The notes below the pieces were generated by a model. That model was not told the origin of the DNA. It searched no databases and saw nothing but the letters and a program-made list of their open reading frames with translations. Of a stretch of 64,000 nucleotides of DNA, positions 24,229-32,558 are shown piece by piece. The translations under genes were made by a program, and so were the position numbers. Source of the DNA: Citrobacter amalonaticus Y19 (GTDB lineage: Bacteria > Pseudomonadota > Gammaproteobacteria > Enterobacterales > Enterobacteriaceae); assembly GCF_000981805.1 (NCBI RefSeq), contig NZ_CP011132.1, positions 3,410,001 through 3,474,000 on the forward strand, given 5' to 3'. The first letter of the stretch is position 1. Every line of letters starts with the position of its first letter.

Positions 24229-25653
24229 ATGCGCTGCCAGACTCTCGGTTCAGGTAGAATCATTCCGCTCATCTTCGCGCTGGCCTTTGCTTCCTCATCG
24301 GCCAACGCGCAAAGCGCTGAGAATCAAACCACCGTACAGCCGAAGGCCATCAGCGGCCCGCTGACCAATCCCGGCACTGGGGTGGCAAGCTTCCACGACG
24401 GCTACGGCGAACGCCTGCCCCATTCTCTTTATCCGGATACCGGTATTGAGTATCAGCGCTATTACTGGAGCGACCTCGAACCCGTTGAGGGGCAGTACAA
24501 TTTTGCGTTGATCGATAGCGCCTTTGCGGTGGCGGCACACCATAATCCCGCCATGAACGTGGGCCTGCGTTTTATGACGCTGGAAGAGCCGGACTCCGGC
24601 TCGCGCATTCCTGACTGGCTGATTAAAAAAGGCATTAAAGGTAGCTGGACCGCGGATGGCAAAACCTTCGTTCCCGACCTCGACGACCCGCTGTTCATCA
24701 GCTATGCCCAAAAGCTGTTGAATGCCTTTGGCAAACGCTATGACGGCAATCCAGAACTTGCCTACCTCGATATTGGCATGGTGGGTTCGTGGGGCGAGTG
24801 GCATAACAGCAACTTCCCGAACGTGAAACCGCTGCTGGAGCGCTACACGCCCGCGCAGCTGAATCGCTATGTGGATATGCACGTTGCCGCCTTCCCAAAA
24901 ACGCCGAAAATCATGCTCATCAGCGGCGGTGAAACACTCGCCTACGCAGCGAAAAAAGGGGCTGGCTGGCGCGCCGACTGCTGGGGTGACTGGCACAACT
25001 TCACCCGTGACTGGAGCCATATGCGCGATGATTATCCGCAGCGCCTCGCCGCCGCGCAGACCTCCTTCCCGGGTTTCAACGACAGCTGGAAAAAAGCGCC
25101 GATAAGCCTTGAGATTTGCGGCTACATGGCGGAGTGGCAGTCGGTGCAGCACTACACGCGTGAACAGGTGCAGGCAACTTACGATTGGGCGCTGAAGCAT
25201 CACGCCAGCACGCTGAATCTGAAATCCCGCGAAGTTCCCGCCCAGTATCGCGACATTGTCGATAAAGCGCTGGAAAAAATCGGCTACCGTTTCCGCGTGG
25301 CTTCCCTGACTCACGACGCTCTTGCCCATGCAGGACAACCGCTGAAGCTCACGACTCAATGGACAAACGACGGCGTTGCGCCTGTTTACCTACGCTATCG
25401 CGTGGCGTGGCGGCTGCAGGATGCCAGCGACAATACCGTTGAGCAGTCGATGACCGATGATGATATCCGCCAGTGGCTACCCGGCCCGCAGGCCACCCAG
25501 TTCACCCTGCCGGTGCCCAAAAACCTCAAGCCCGGTCGTTATCATCTTGATGTTGCGCTCGTTGATGGCAACCAGCAGGCGCGCATCAAGCTCGCGAACG
25601 AAGGACTGCGCAGCGACGGCTGGTACCGCCTGTCGATTGTCACTATCCAATAA
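24229..25653 (+). CDS. Secreted DUF4832 glycoside-hydrolase-like protein
   Basis: 474 residues. The frame is open from 24175, but ATG at 24229 follows TAAGGAG and gives a clean signal peptide (MRCQTLGSGRIIPLIFALAF, then ASSSANA before QSAEN). The mature part looks like a TIM-barrel hydrolase of the GH42/DUF4832 kind: YQRYYWSDLEPVEGQYNF, the strand LAYLDIGMVGSWGEWHNSN with a likely catalytic Glu, and KIMLISGGETLAY. A C-terminal beta-sandwich (LKLTTQWTNDGVAPVYLRY) may bind sugar. I infer a periplasmic enzyme that trims or clears the operon's own polysaccharide; the reaction is not established. Confidence 0.82.
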   Translation: MRCQTLGSGRIIPLIFALAFASSSANAQSAENQTTVQPKAISGPLTNPGTGVASFHDGYGERLPHSLYPDTGIEYQRYYWSDLEPVEGQYNFALIDSAFAVAAHHNPAMNVGLRFMTLEEPDSGSRIPDWLIKKGIKGSWTADGKTFVPDLDDPLFISYAQKLLNAFGKRYDGNPELAYLDIGMVGSWGEWHNSNFPNVKPLLERYTPAQLNRYVDMHVAAFPKTPKIMLISGGETLAYAAKKGAGWRADCWGDWHNFTRDWSHMRDDYPQRLAAAQTSFPGFNDSWKKAPISLEICGYMAEWQSVQHYTREQVQATYDWALKHHASTLNLKSREVPAQYRDIVDKALEKIGYRFRVASLTHDALAHAGQPLKLTTQWTNDGVAPVYLRYRVAWRLQDASDNTVEQSMTDDDIRQWLPGPQATQFTLPVPKNLKPGRYHLDVALVDGNQQARIKLANEGLRSDGWYRLSIVTIQ

Positions 25654-25665
25654 GGAGACCTGAAC

Positions 25666-26181
25666 ATGGCAACCAACATGCAGCGCGCCTGGCAGGAAAT
25701 TGCCGGTGCTGGCGCCTTAAAATCTAAACTGGTGATCCTGCTCTACCGCATGTCTACGCTGTGGCGCAGCCGCAACCCGCTGGCCAGGCTGCTGGGGCTG
25801 CCGTTTGTCATCCTCAATAAGCTGATCGCTGAATGCCTGTTTAGCGTCGAAATCCCGCACCACGCGCGCATTGGCTACGGGCTGAAAATTTTCCATCCAC
25901 ACGCGATAGTGATTGGCCGCGACGTGGTGATTGGCGAGAACTGCACGTTACGCCAGGGGGTGACCATCGGTAATATCACCCACCGCGACGGGCGCGTCAG
26001 CGCCAGCCCGGTACTGGGTAACGACGTCGAGTGTGGTGCTAACGCGATGGTGATTGGCAGCGTGACCATTGGTGATGGTGCGACGATTGGCGCAGGTACC
26101 GTGGTGACCAAAGATCTGCCTGCGGGGGCAGTTGCCGTTGGCGCGGGTTTTCGCGTGCTGTCATCACGGGTGGACGCATAG
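25666..26181 (+). CDS. Hexapeptide-repeat acetyltransferase (CysE/WcaB-like)
   Basis: 171 residues with a left-handed beta-helix of hexapeptide repeats from about residue 65 on (ARIGYGLKIFHPHAIVIGRD, VVIGENCTLRQGVTIG, VTIGDGATIGAGTVVTKDLP). The His in FHPHAIV matches the catalytic position of serine O-acetyltransferase-like enzymes. It lacks the long CysE N-terminus and resembles the acyltransferases of colanic acid and other exopolysaccharide loci. It is the last gene of the cluster, preceded by AAGGAG. It probably O-acetylates a sugar of the repeat unit with acetyl-CoA in the cytoplasm. Confidence 0.88.
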   Translation: MATNMQRAWQEIAGAGALKSKLVILLYRMSTLWRSRNPLARLLGLPFVILNKLIAECLFSVEIPHHARIGYGLKIFHPHAIVIGRDVVIGENCTLRQGVTIGNITHRDGRVSASPVLGNDVECGANAMVIGSVTIGDGATIGAGTVVTKDLPAGAVAVGAGFRVLSSRVDA

Positions 26182-26222
26182 CGATCTCCTTCATTGGCAG
26201 ATTGATTATGCCGGAGGATCGC
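26181..26222 (+). terminator. Imperfect hairpin after the exopolysaccharide operon
   Basis: GCGATC at 26181-26186 can pair with GATCGC at 26217-26222, extended by a few bases. There is no T-run, so this is a weak terminator candidate at the end of the operon. Confidence 0.3.
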
Positions 26223-26479
26223 TAAATGTGAATGGCACGATTATGCTGGAGACTTACAATGAATGAATACCCCATGAAATAACTACATTCATCCTTGTAC
26301 CCGCTCTTTCTGAATTCCCTTGCTAGCTTGTTATTCAATATCCACATTTTATCGACAGAAAGAGAACACGTTAGTGGTGTAACGCCACCAATAGTAATAT
26401 GTGGAGCATCCTCTCCATATATTTCCTCAAGTGGATTGAGACCGATTTTCGAGACTATATAAAGATTTTGTATCAGCAC
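26222..26479 (-). CDS. Hypothetical short protein or gene remnant
   Basis: An open frame of 85 codons with a GTG start, in AT-rich DNA. The protein (LNPLEEIYGEDAPHITIGGV, then WILNNKLAREFRKSGYKD) has a plausible composition but no recognised family. There is no clear ribosome site, and it may be the 3' part of a broken gene. It is kept at low confidence because nothing else explains this strand. Confidence 0.3.
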   Translation of the reverse strand: MLIQNLYIVSKIGLNPLEEIYGEDAPHITIGGVTPLTCSLSVDKMWILNNKLAREFRKSGYKDECSYFMGYSFIVSLQHNRAIHI

Positions 26480-26709
26480 GTAAAGATTTCTATAAGATGA
26501 ATATTACCCTTCCCACTGACTGGACTGATTTTATCATATTTCAATTAGGCATCACCAAAGCGTGTTAATGATATGATCAGTACTTTAACCGATGGCCATG
26601 TTTTAATATAATGTTGATATTATAACCATTCTAAGGGAAGTTATTATGCTTCCCTTAATGCACACTTTAAGAAATTTGCAAAACTATTCATATAAGATAC
26701 ATATTCATT
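26480..26709. other. AT-rich intergenic stretch
   Basis: No gene, RNA or repeat recognised. With the weak open frame before it, about 530 bp (26182-26709) carry no well-supported gene. Base composition differs strongly from the GC-rich exopolysaccharide genes on the left. Confidence 0.5.
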
Positions 26710-27063
26710 TTATTCAATAGGCAAATTGTGCTGTTTTAAGAAAGATAGCTTATCCCAGTAGCCCCTTTGAAATAAAATCTTATTGTTTACTATGTGAAAA
26801 AAACCGCAACCTCTCAAACCTAATGGATCACGCCACTCTAAAATTGCCCATTGTCCATCTTCGAAAATGTTTTCAACGATACAAACCATTTCTGGGAAAG
26901 AAAAGTCTTGTTCAAACATTTTCTTTATAGCCTCTTTCCCAATAACTGGCTCATTGGCAACCTGATGGTTTATTGCATTATCATCATATAATTCTGAAAT
27001 AATTTCTAAATCAGCATTATTAAATGCGTCAACCCATTGGCAAACTATTTCTTTTGGCTTCAT
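26710..27063 (-). CDS. SnoaL-like/NTF2-fold protein
   Basis: 117 residues starting MKPKEIVCQWVDAFNNADLE. The opening helix with W-x-x-A-x-N-x-x-D, EPVIGKEAIKKMF and the closing strands (WAILEWRDP, GCGFFHIVNNKI) fit the SnoaL-like or ketosteroid-isomerase-like cone fold. The frame opens five codons earlier, but GGAGGAAA lies just before the ATG at 27063. The gene is AT-rich and alone on the minus strand near the tRNA end of the island, so it is probably recent cargo. Substrate unknown. Confidence 0.7.
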   Translation of the reverse strand: MKPKEIVCQWVDAFNNADLEIISELYDDNAINHQVANEPVIGKEAIKKMFEQDFSFPEMVCIVENIFEDGQWAILEWRDPLGLRGCGFFHIVNNKILFQRGYWDKLSFLKQHNLPIE

Positions 27064-27166
27064 GTGATTTTCCTCCAAACCTGTAAATATTCCCTTTTCC
27101 TTACCGTAGCATCAAAAACTTGTCAAGTTCAACATTAATTTAAAAGATAGCCTAACCAATTAGCGA

Positions 27167-27472
27167 TCAGTAAAGGGAACCCATACGGATTCCTTTTTTT
27201 AAGCTGTCTTGATTTTTTCTAACTGGATTGACCCCACAACGCTGGCGAACCTTGCGGACCTTTTCAATTACCCCTCGCGCTTCTGTCTTTGAAAGAACAG
27301 CAAGCAACTCCATCGGCTTGATATCTTTGATTGGTCGGTGACCGATATAAGGAAACACATCCTTTTCAAAGGTTCTCAGCATCTCTTCACGGTAGGAAAC
27401 AGACCAGCGGTCAGCTTCATTGGGGGTACCTCTCAGCAGAGGTACAATTATGCCCCATCCATACCCCCACAT
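27167..27472 (-). pseudogene. Remnant of a P4-type tyrosine integrase
   Basis: Within this frame about 60 residues (roughly 27232-27406) read WSVSYREEMLRTFEKDVFPY and then IGHRPIKDIKPMELLAVLSK, ending RQRCG. This matches the core-binding part of P4-like integrases (EKDVFP-x-IG-x-RPI, then P-x-ELLAVL, E-x-RG, RQRC). The catalytic domain with R-H-R-Y is missing, and the sequence after RQRCG does not fit. It lies 110 bp from tRNA-Gly, the usual place of a P4-type integrase that uses the tRNA 3' end, so it is the relic of the enzyme that inserted the island or an earlier one. Confidence 0.8.
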
Positions 27473-27521
27473 TAAGCTTGACCCTGAGGGAGTACTATTG
27501 AGTTCAATACACTAATAAATT

Positions 27522-27596
27522 GCTATAACTGCTGATTTATCAAGGGAAAGTTGAGTTTGGTAGACTTCAGGAGAGTTGAGTTTGGAGCGGGCGAAG
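27522..27596. repeat. Right copy of island-flanking direct repeat (attR-like)
   Basis: 27522-27581 repeats 11259-11318 with two mismatches. The copy abuts the 3' end of the tRNA-Gly gene, whose CCA end and acceptor stem complete the similarity up to about 27596. Together the copies bound a 16-kb segment containing the exopolysaccharide operon. Confidence 0.8.
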
Positions 27597-27656
27597 GGAA
27601 TCGAACCCTCGTATAGAGCTTGGGAAGCTCTCGTTCTACCATTGAACTACGCCCGC
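27583..27656 (-). tRNA. glyU: tRNA-Gly (anticodon CCC)
   Basis: On the minus strand the 74-nt gene begins GCGGGCGTAG and ends CGCCCGCTCCA, with the 3' CCA encoded. The acceptor stem pairs 7/7. The anticodon stem-loop reads GAGCTTCCCAAGCTC, giving CCC, and the T-arm has GGTTCGATTCC. It lies next to ygeR as glyU does in E. coli. As far as I know, the same tRNA marks the insertion point of the ETT2 island in E. coli, so it is an integration hot spot. Confidence 0.97.
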
Positions 27657-27712
27657 TTTGGAGTGCGTAAGGCATTATAAACCTTACTTTCTTGTTGGCA
27701 AGGGACAGACCG

Positions 27713-27740
27713 GCTGACTGGCGATTAATTCGCCGTCAGC
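27713..27740 (-). terminator. Hairpin at the 3' end of ygeR
   Basis: GCTGAC and GGCG (27713-27723, one bulged T) pair with CGCC and GTCAGC (27731-27740) around a 7-nt loop. It overlaps the last codons of ygeR. There is no T-run, so it may stabilise the transcript end rather than terminate transcription. Confidence 0.4.
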
Positions 27741-28485
27741 ATTTTGGTTTGCTGCCCTGCGGCGGTAGATAACGCTGCGGATCGATAGCCGTTGCGCGAT
27801 AACGAATCTGAAAGTGCAACCGCACCGAGGCCGCATCAGTACTGCCCATCGTGGCAATTTTCTGTCCGGCCTTCACGCTTTGCCCGTTATTCACCAGCAT
27901 CGTGTCATTGTGCGCGTAGGCAGTAATGTAATCTTCACCGTGTTTGATCATGATGAGATTACCGTAACCGCGCAGCTGGTTGCCCACATAGACCACCTTC
28001 CCTGCCCCGGCGGCATAAACCGGCGTACCACGGGCAGCGGAAATGTCGATCCCTTTGTTGCCACCTTCCGCCGTGGAGTATGGCAGGACCACCTTACCGC
28101 TGGCAGGCCATTGCCAACAACGTTGGCCCACCGGGGGCCAGGACGATTGCGGCACAGAAGAAGACGGTCTGACCGCTGCCGTTTTGCTGGATGCTTTTTT
28201 AGTCGATTTCGCCGAGGCCGTTTTCGATCCGCCAAGCTTCAGCTTTTGCCCAACCTCAATGGTATACGGCGGAGAAATGCCGTTCAGACGCGCAAGGTCT
28301 TTGACACTGGTACCGGTCGTGCGTGAAATACGGTAAAGGGTATCCCCCCGTTTGACGGTATAAACGGCGCCAGAATAGGATCCAGAATCAGACGATTTGC
28401 TCCCCGAGCAGCCTGCGATCAGCAATCCTGCACAAAGCAGCATGGCAATACCCAGGCTATTTTTCTTCAGGCGTCCTGCGCTCAA
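27736..28485 (-). CDS. actS: LysM/LytM lipoprotein, amidase activator
   Basis: 249 residues, formerly ygeR. A lipoprotein signal ends LLIAGCSGS (Cys26). A LysM domain follows (YTVKRGDTLYRISRTTGTSV, ending VGQKLKLGG), then a Ser/Thr/Lys-rich linker and a C-terminal LytM/M23 domain (NKGIDISAARGTPVYAAGAG, YGNLIMIKHGEDYITAYAHN, RLHFQIRY). The zinc-site pattern is incomplete, in line with a non-catalytic activator of a peptidoglycan amidase at the outer membrane. It nearly matches the E. coli protein in my memory. It is divergent from xdhA. Confidence 0.95.
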   Translation of the reverse strand: MSAGRLKKNSLGIAMLLCAGLLIAGCSGSKSSDSGSYSGAVYTVKRGDTLYRISRTTGTSVKDLARLNGISPPYTIEVGQKLKLGGSKTASAKSTKKASSKTAAVRPSSSVPQSSWPPVGQRCWQWPASGKVVLPYSTAEGGNKGIDISAARGTPVYAAGAGKVVYVGNQLRGYGNLIMIKHGEDYITAYAHNDTMLVNNGQSVKAGQKIATMGSTDAASVRLHFQIRYRATAIDPQRYLPPQGSKPKC

Positions 28486-28806
28486 AACCGTTCCTCGCTA
28501 CATACACAGACGCCATATGATAGCAGCCATAATCCGGATGCCAAATTTATTGCGTCGGTTAGTATCATCACGGACTGCCAGATAAACCCTATCACTGCCA
28601 CTTACCGTGTATCACAATGAGTTGATTAAACTCATAATGATACGCAAGACATCCGTTTTCCCCGGTCTGTTATCCCCTTCAACAGGTCATATTATTATCT
28701 CCATCACACTTCCCTTCTCTCGCAGCACAACTTTGCGCTTCTGGCGTAATTCTTGCCTGATTTAACGGTTGTTCAGGATCCGAATAGTCAAATCAAGGGG
28801 ACGTTT
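28486..28806. promoter_or_regulatory. ygeR-xdhA divergent regulatory region
   Basis: 321 bp. It holds an inverted repeat ATGAGTT-gatta-AACTCAT at 28617-28635, about 110 bp upstream of the -24 element, and TCATAATGATA at 28632-28642, which is shared with the ygfK upstream region. No other gene is seen. Confidence 0.55.
28742..28757 (+). promoter_or_regulatory. Sigma54 promoter for xdhABC
   Basis: TGGCGT-aattc-TTGCC matches TGGCAC-N5-TTGCW with GG at 28743-28744 and GC at 28755-28756, exactly 12 apart. The predicted start of transcription is near 28768, leaving about a 39-nt leader to the ATG at 28807. It also rules out the in-frame TTG at 28753 as a start. Confidence 0.7.
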
Positions 28807-31104
28807 ATGGATGCGCGGGAAGCAACCGCTACCGGTGAGTCATGTATGCGCGTGGATGCCATTGCTAAAGTGACCGGGCGGGCTCGATATACTGATGATT
28901 ACATGATGGCGGGCATGTGTTATGCCAAGTACGTTCGCAGCCCGATTGCCCATGGTTACGCCACCAGCATCAACTGTGACGAAGCGAAAAGCCTGCCCGG
29001 GGTGTTGGCCGTGTTTACCTGGGAAGATGTACCTGATATTCCATTCGCCACGGCAGGACACGCCTGGACGCTGGATGAAAACAAGCGCGACACCGCCGAC
29101 CGTTTACTGTTGACCCGTCACGTACGCCATCATGGCGATGCGGTCGCGATTGTCGTGGCAAGAGACGAGTTAACCGCGGAGAAAGCGGCCCTGCTGGTGA
29201 AGGTGGAATGGGAAACACTCCCGGTGATTACCACACCAGAGGCCGCCCTGGCGCATGATGCTGTCCCCATTCATCCCGGCGGTAATCTGCTCAATTGCAG
29301 TGAAATGACCACCGGGGATGTGCAACAGGCCATTGATGCCGCAGATTATCAACTCCAGGGACATTACCAGACGCCGGTTATTCAACACTGCCATATGGAA
29401 AGCGTCACCTCATTTGCCTGGATGGAAGATGACTCACGTATTTCCATCGTCTCCAGTACGCAGATTCCGCACATTGTACGGCGGGTTGTGGGTCAGGCGC
29501 TGGATATTCCCTGGTCATGCGTGCGGGTGATCAAACCGTACGTTGGCGGCGGATTTGGCAACAAGCAGGATGTGCTGGAAGAGCCAATGGCCGCGTTCCT
29601 GACCCGTAAACTGGGCGGTATACCGGTGAAAGTCTCGCTGAGTCGCGAAGAGTGTTTTCTCGCTTCCCGTACCCGCCATGCGTTCACAATTGATGGACAG
29701 ATGGGGCTCAATCGCGACGGCACGTTGAAAGGCTATCGTCTGGATGTCCTGTCAAATACCGGTGCTTACGCCTCGCACGGACACTCGATCGCCTCGGCGG
29801 GCGGCAACAAAGTGGCCTATCTCTATCCCCGTAGCGCGTATGCTTACCGTTCCACCACCTGCTATACCAATCTCCCTTCCGCTGGCGCGATGCGCGGCTA
29901 CGGCGCGCCGCAGGTGATCTTTGCCGTGGAATCAATGCTGGATGACGCCGCGACGGCGCTGGGACTCGACCCGGTCGAGGTTCGGTTGCGTAATGCGGCC
30001 TGCGAAGGCGATAAGAACCCAATTACCGGCAAACGCATCTACAGCGCGGGACTCCCGGAGTGTCTGCAAAAAGGTCGCGCACTGTTTGAATGGGACGCCC
30101 GTCGTGCTGAATGTCAGCACCAGCAGGGCAATATCCGCCGGGGTGTCGGCGTCGCCTGCTTTAGCTACACCTCCAACACCTGGCCGGTTGGTGTGGAGAT
30201 CGCCGGTGCCCGTCTGCTTATGAATCAGGATGGCACGATCAACGTTCAGAGCGGCGCCACGGAAATCGGTCAGGGGGCGGATACGGTCTTCTCGCAGATG
30301 GTGGCGGAAACCCTCGGCGTACCGGTCAGCGATGTACACGTTATTTCGACCCAGGATACCGATATTACCCCGTTCGACCCCGGCGCATTTGCCTCTCGCC
30401 AAAGCTATGTCGCCGCACCGGCGCTGCGCAAAGCAGCAATACAACTGCGCGATAAGATCCTTCATCACGCGGCCGACATGCTGCATCAGTCCGTCATGAG
30501 CCTGACGCTGACGGCAGGTAGCATCGTCCTTATCGATCGCCCGGACTCTCCATTGCTGTCATTAAAAGAGCTGGCGATGGATGCCTTTTATCACCCGGAA
30601 CGCGGCGGCCAGCTGTCAGCAGAATGCTCCGTGAAAACCACCACCAATCCACCGGCGTTTGGCTGCACGTTTGTCGATCTGAGCGTTGATATCGCGCTGT
30701 GCAAGGTCACAGTCAACCGCATCCTCAATGTCCACGATTCCGGTCATATTCTGAACCCGCAACTGGCGGAAGGACAGGTGCATGGCGGGATGGGGATGGG
30801 CATTGGCTGGTCGCTGTTTGAAGAGATGATCATCGATGCGGAAAGTGGCCTGGTGCGAAACCCGAATCTCCTCGATTACAAAATGCCAACCATGCCCGAC
30901 CTGCCGCAACTGGAAAGCGCATTCGTTGAAACCCAGGAGCCACAATCAGCGTATGGGCATAAATCCCTCGGCGAGCCGCCTATCATCCCGGTTGCTGCAG
31001 CCATTCGTAACGCAGTGAAAATGGCCACAGGCGTTGCGATTGATACGCTGCCCCTGACGCCAAAACGGTTGTATGCGGAGTTTCACCAGGCTGGCTTGAT
31101 TTGA
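28807..31104 (+). CDS. xdhA: Xanthine dehydrogenase, molybdenum-binding subunit
   Basis: 765 residues, the large catalytic subunit that holds the molybdopterin cofactor and hydroxylates purines such as xanthine or hypoxanthine. Cofactor motifs include YVGGGFGNKQDVLEEP, AMRGYGAPQV, SGATEIGQGADTVFSQ and the active-site Glu region LGEPPIIPVAAAIRNAV near the C-terminus. ATG at 28807 has AAGGGGA upstream. An internal ATG at 28846 (MRVDAIAKV) gives the 752-residue form usually listed for E. coli, so the first 13 residues are uncertain. It heads the xdhA-xdhB-xdhC operon under a sigma54 promoter. Confidence 0.95.
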   Translation: MDAREATATGESCMRVDAIAKVTGRARYTDDYMMAGMCYAKYVRSPIAHGYATSINCDEAKSLPGVLAVFTWEDVPDIPFATAGHAWTLDENKRDTADRLLLTRHVRHHGDAVAIVVARDELTAEKAALLVKVEWETLPVITTPEAALAHDAVPIHPGGNLLNCSEMTTGDVQQAIDAADYQLQGHYQTPVIQHCHMESVTSFAWMEDDSRISIVSSTQIPHIVRRVVGQALDIPWSCVRVIKPYVGGGFGNKQDVLEEPMAAFLTRKLGGIPVKVSLSREECFLASRTRHAFTIDGQMGLNRDGTLKGYRLDVLSNTGAYASHGHSIASAGGNKVAYLYPRSAYAYRSTTCYTNLPSAGAMRGYGAPQVIFAVESMLDDAATALGLDPVEVRLRNAACEGDKNPITGKRIYSAGLPECLQKGRALFEWDARRAECQHQQGNIRRGVGVACFSYTSNTWPVGVEIAGARLLMNQDGTINVQSGATEIGQGADTVFSQMVAETLGVPVSDVHVISTQDTDITPFDPGAFASRQSYVAAPALRKAAIQLRDKILHHAADMLHQSVMSLTLTAGSIVLIDRPDSPLLSLKELAMDAFYHPERGGQLSAECSVKTTTNPPAFGCTFVDLSVDIALCKVTVNRILNVHDSGHILNPQLAEGQVHGGMGMGIGWSLFEEMIIDAESGLVRNPNLLDYKMPTMPDLPQLESAFVETQEPQSAYGHKSLGEPPIIPVAAAIRNAVKMATGVAIDTLPLTPKRLYAEFHQAGLI

Positions 31105-31114
31105 GGATAAGACC

Positions 31115-31993
31115 ATGTTTGACTTTGCTTCTTACCATCGCGCGTCAGGCATTGCCGAGGCTATCAGCCTGCTGGCGCGCTATCCACAGGCGAAACTGCT
31201 CGCCGGTGGAACCGACGTTCTGATCCAACTTCATCATCATAATGCGGGTTACCGTCATATCGTCGACATCCATAATCTGCCCGAACTGCGGGGTATTACG
31301 CTGACAAAGGAGAAGGGGTTGCGCATCGGTTCCGCCACCACCTTTAGCGAGATTATCGAGAATCCCATCACGCAACGATATCTGCCTGCCCTGTGCGCCG
31401 CTGCCGCCTCTATTGCCGGACCGCAAATCCGCAATGTCGCCACCTACGGCGGAAATATCTGCAATGGCGCAACCAGCGCAGACTCGGCAACGCCAACGCT
31501 AATTTATGACGCCACACTTGAGATTTACTCGCCGAAGGGGGTGCGTTTCACCAGCATCAACGGCTTTCACACCGGTCCCGGAAAAGTCGCTCTTGAGCAA
31601 AATGAAATCCTTGTCGCCTTTCATTTCCCCCCGCAGCCCAGAGCCCATACCGGCAGCGCACATTTTAAATATGCCATGCGCGATGCGATGGACATTTCGA
31701 CCATTGGCTGTGCGGCACGATGCCAACTGGATAACGGCGGTGTTAACGAACTTCGCCTGGCGTTCGGCGTTGCGGCGCCCACGCCAGTCCGCTGTCAGCA
31801 TGCGGAGAACGCGGCAAAAAATGCGCCATTGACCCTGCAAACGCTGGACGCGATCGCTGAATCCGTTCTGCAAGACGTCTCCCCGCGCTCTTCCTGGCGG
31901 GCCAGTAAGGAATTTCGTCTGCATCTCATCCAGACGATGACCCGGAAAGTGGTTACTGAAGCCGTTGTCGCGGCGGGAGGAAAGCTGCAATGA
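31115..31993 (+). CDS. xdhB: Xanthine dehydrogenase, FAD-binding subunit
   Basis: 292 residues. The FAD-binding segments KLLAGGTDVLIQL (residues 28-40) and IRNVATYGGNICNGATSADS are as in the medium subunits of molybdenum hydroxylases, and the CO dehydrogenase flavoprotein C-terminal domain follows. It passes electrons from the 2Fe-2S subunit to the final acceptor. It starts 10 bp after xdhA and overlaps xdhC by 4 bp (ATGA). It lies in the cytoplasm as part of the XdhABC trimer. Confidence 0.96.
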   Translation: MFDFASYHRASGIAEAISLLARYPQAKLLAGGTDVLIQLHHHNAGYRHIVDIHNLPELRGITLTKEKGLRIGSATTFSEIIENPITQRYLPALCAAAASIAGPQIRNVATYGGNICNGATSADSATPTLIYDATLEIYSPKGVRFTSINGFHTGPGKVALEQNEILVAFHFPPQPRAHTGSAHFKYAMRDAMDISTIGCAARCQLDNGGVNELRLAFGVAAPTPVRCQHAENAAKNAPLTLQTLDAIAESVLQDVSPRSSWRASKEFRLHLIQTMTRKVVTEAVVAAGGKLQ

Positions 31994-32469
31994 ATGACAC
32001 TAACCGAATTACGCTGGAATGCGTCGTTAATGGTCACCCTTTTCAGCTCAGCATTCAGGCGGGAATGCCGCTTTCTGAACTCCTGCGCGAACAAGGGTTG
32101 CTGAGCGTTAAACAGGGATGCTGTGTCGGTGAATGCGGTGCCTGTACGGTTCTGGTTGACGGTACAGCCATTGACAGTTGCCTGTATCTTGCCGCGTGGG
32201 CAGCAGGAAAAGAGATCCGCACACTGGAAGGCGAATCGGCTGGTGGCCAACTCTCGCAAGTCCAGATGGCTTATGCCAGATCCGGTGCCGTGCAGTGCGG
32301 TTTTTGCACACCGGGTTTGATTATGGCGACCACCGCGATGCTGGCAAAGCCGCGGGAACAGCCGTTAACCATTCTGGAGATCCGTCGCGGACTTGCGGGA
32401 AATCTGTGTCGTTGCACCGGTTATCAGATGATTGTCGATACCGTACAGCGCTGTACTGAGCCGGAATAA
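31990..32469 (+). CDS. xdhC: Xanthine dehydrogenase, 2Fe-2S subunit
   Basis: 159 residues with two [2Fe-2S] domains. The plant-ferredoxin-like cluster uses Cys44, Cys49, Cys52 and Cys64 (GCCVGECGACTVLVDG). The second uses Cys103, Cys106, Cys140 and Cys142 (VQCGFCTPGL, NLCRCTGY). It carries electrons from the molybdenum centre in XdhA to FAD in XdhB. It is the last gene of the operon and converges on ygeV, with an inverted repeat between them. The cysteine pattern is useful for comparison with XdhD, where it is lost. Confidence 0.97.
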   Translation: MNDTNRITLECVVNGHPFQLSIQAGMPLSELLREQGLLSVKQGCCVGECGACTVLVDGTAIDSCLYLAAWAAGKEIRTLEGESAGGQLSQVQMAYARSGAVQCGFCTPGLIMATTAMLAKPREQPLTILEIRRGLAGNLCRCTGYQMIVDTVQRCTEPE

Positions 32470-32483
32470 TTAACGCCCCTCCC

Positions 32484-32541
32484 TTCAGGTTGCCTCCGGG
32501 GAGGTGGCATTCGCCCGCTTGCCCCCCTGATGCAACCTGAA
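32484..32541. terminator. Long inverted repeat between xdhC and ygeV
   Basis: TTCAGGTTGC at 32484-32493 and GCAACCTGAA at 32532-32541 are perfectly complementary, with a 38-nt GC-rich interior that can fold further. The position between convergent genes suggests a bidirectional terminator, although T-runs are absent. Confidence 0.5.
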
Positions 32542-32558
32542 CGCGTTGGCGTGTTGAG

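Noticed and set aside
24295..25359. 354-codon open frame antisense to the DUF4832 gene
   Set aside because: It is the mirror of a GC-rich coding strand; the plus-strand gene has a signal peptide, ribosome site and operon context, and the antisense product resembles nothing.
28753..28806. Upstream TTG start for xdhA
   Set aside because: It falls inside the predicted sigma54 promoter, before the expected transcript start, and lacks a ribosome site; ATG at 28807 has one.
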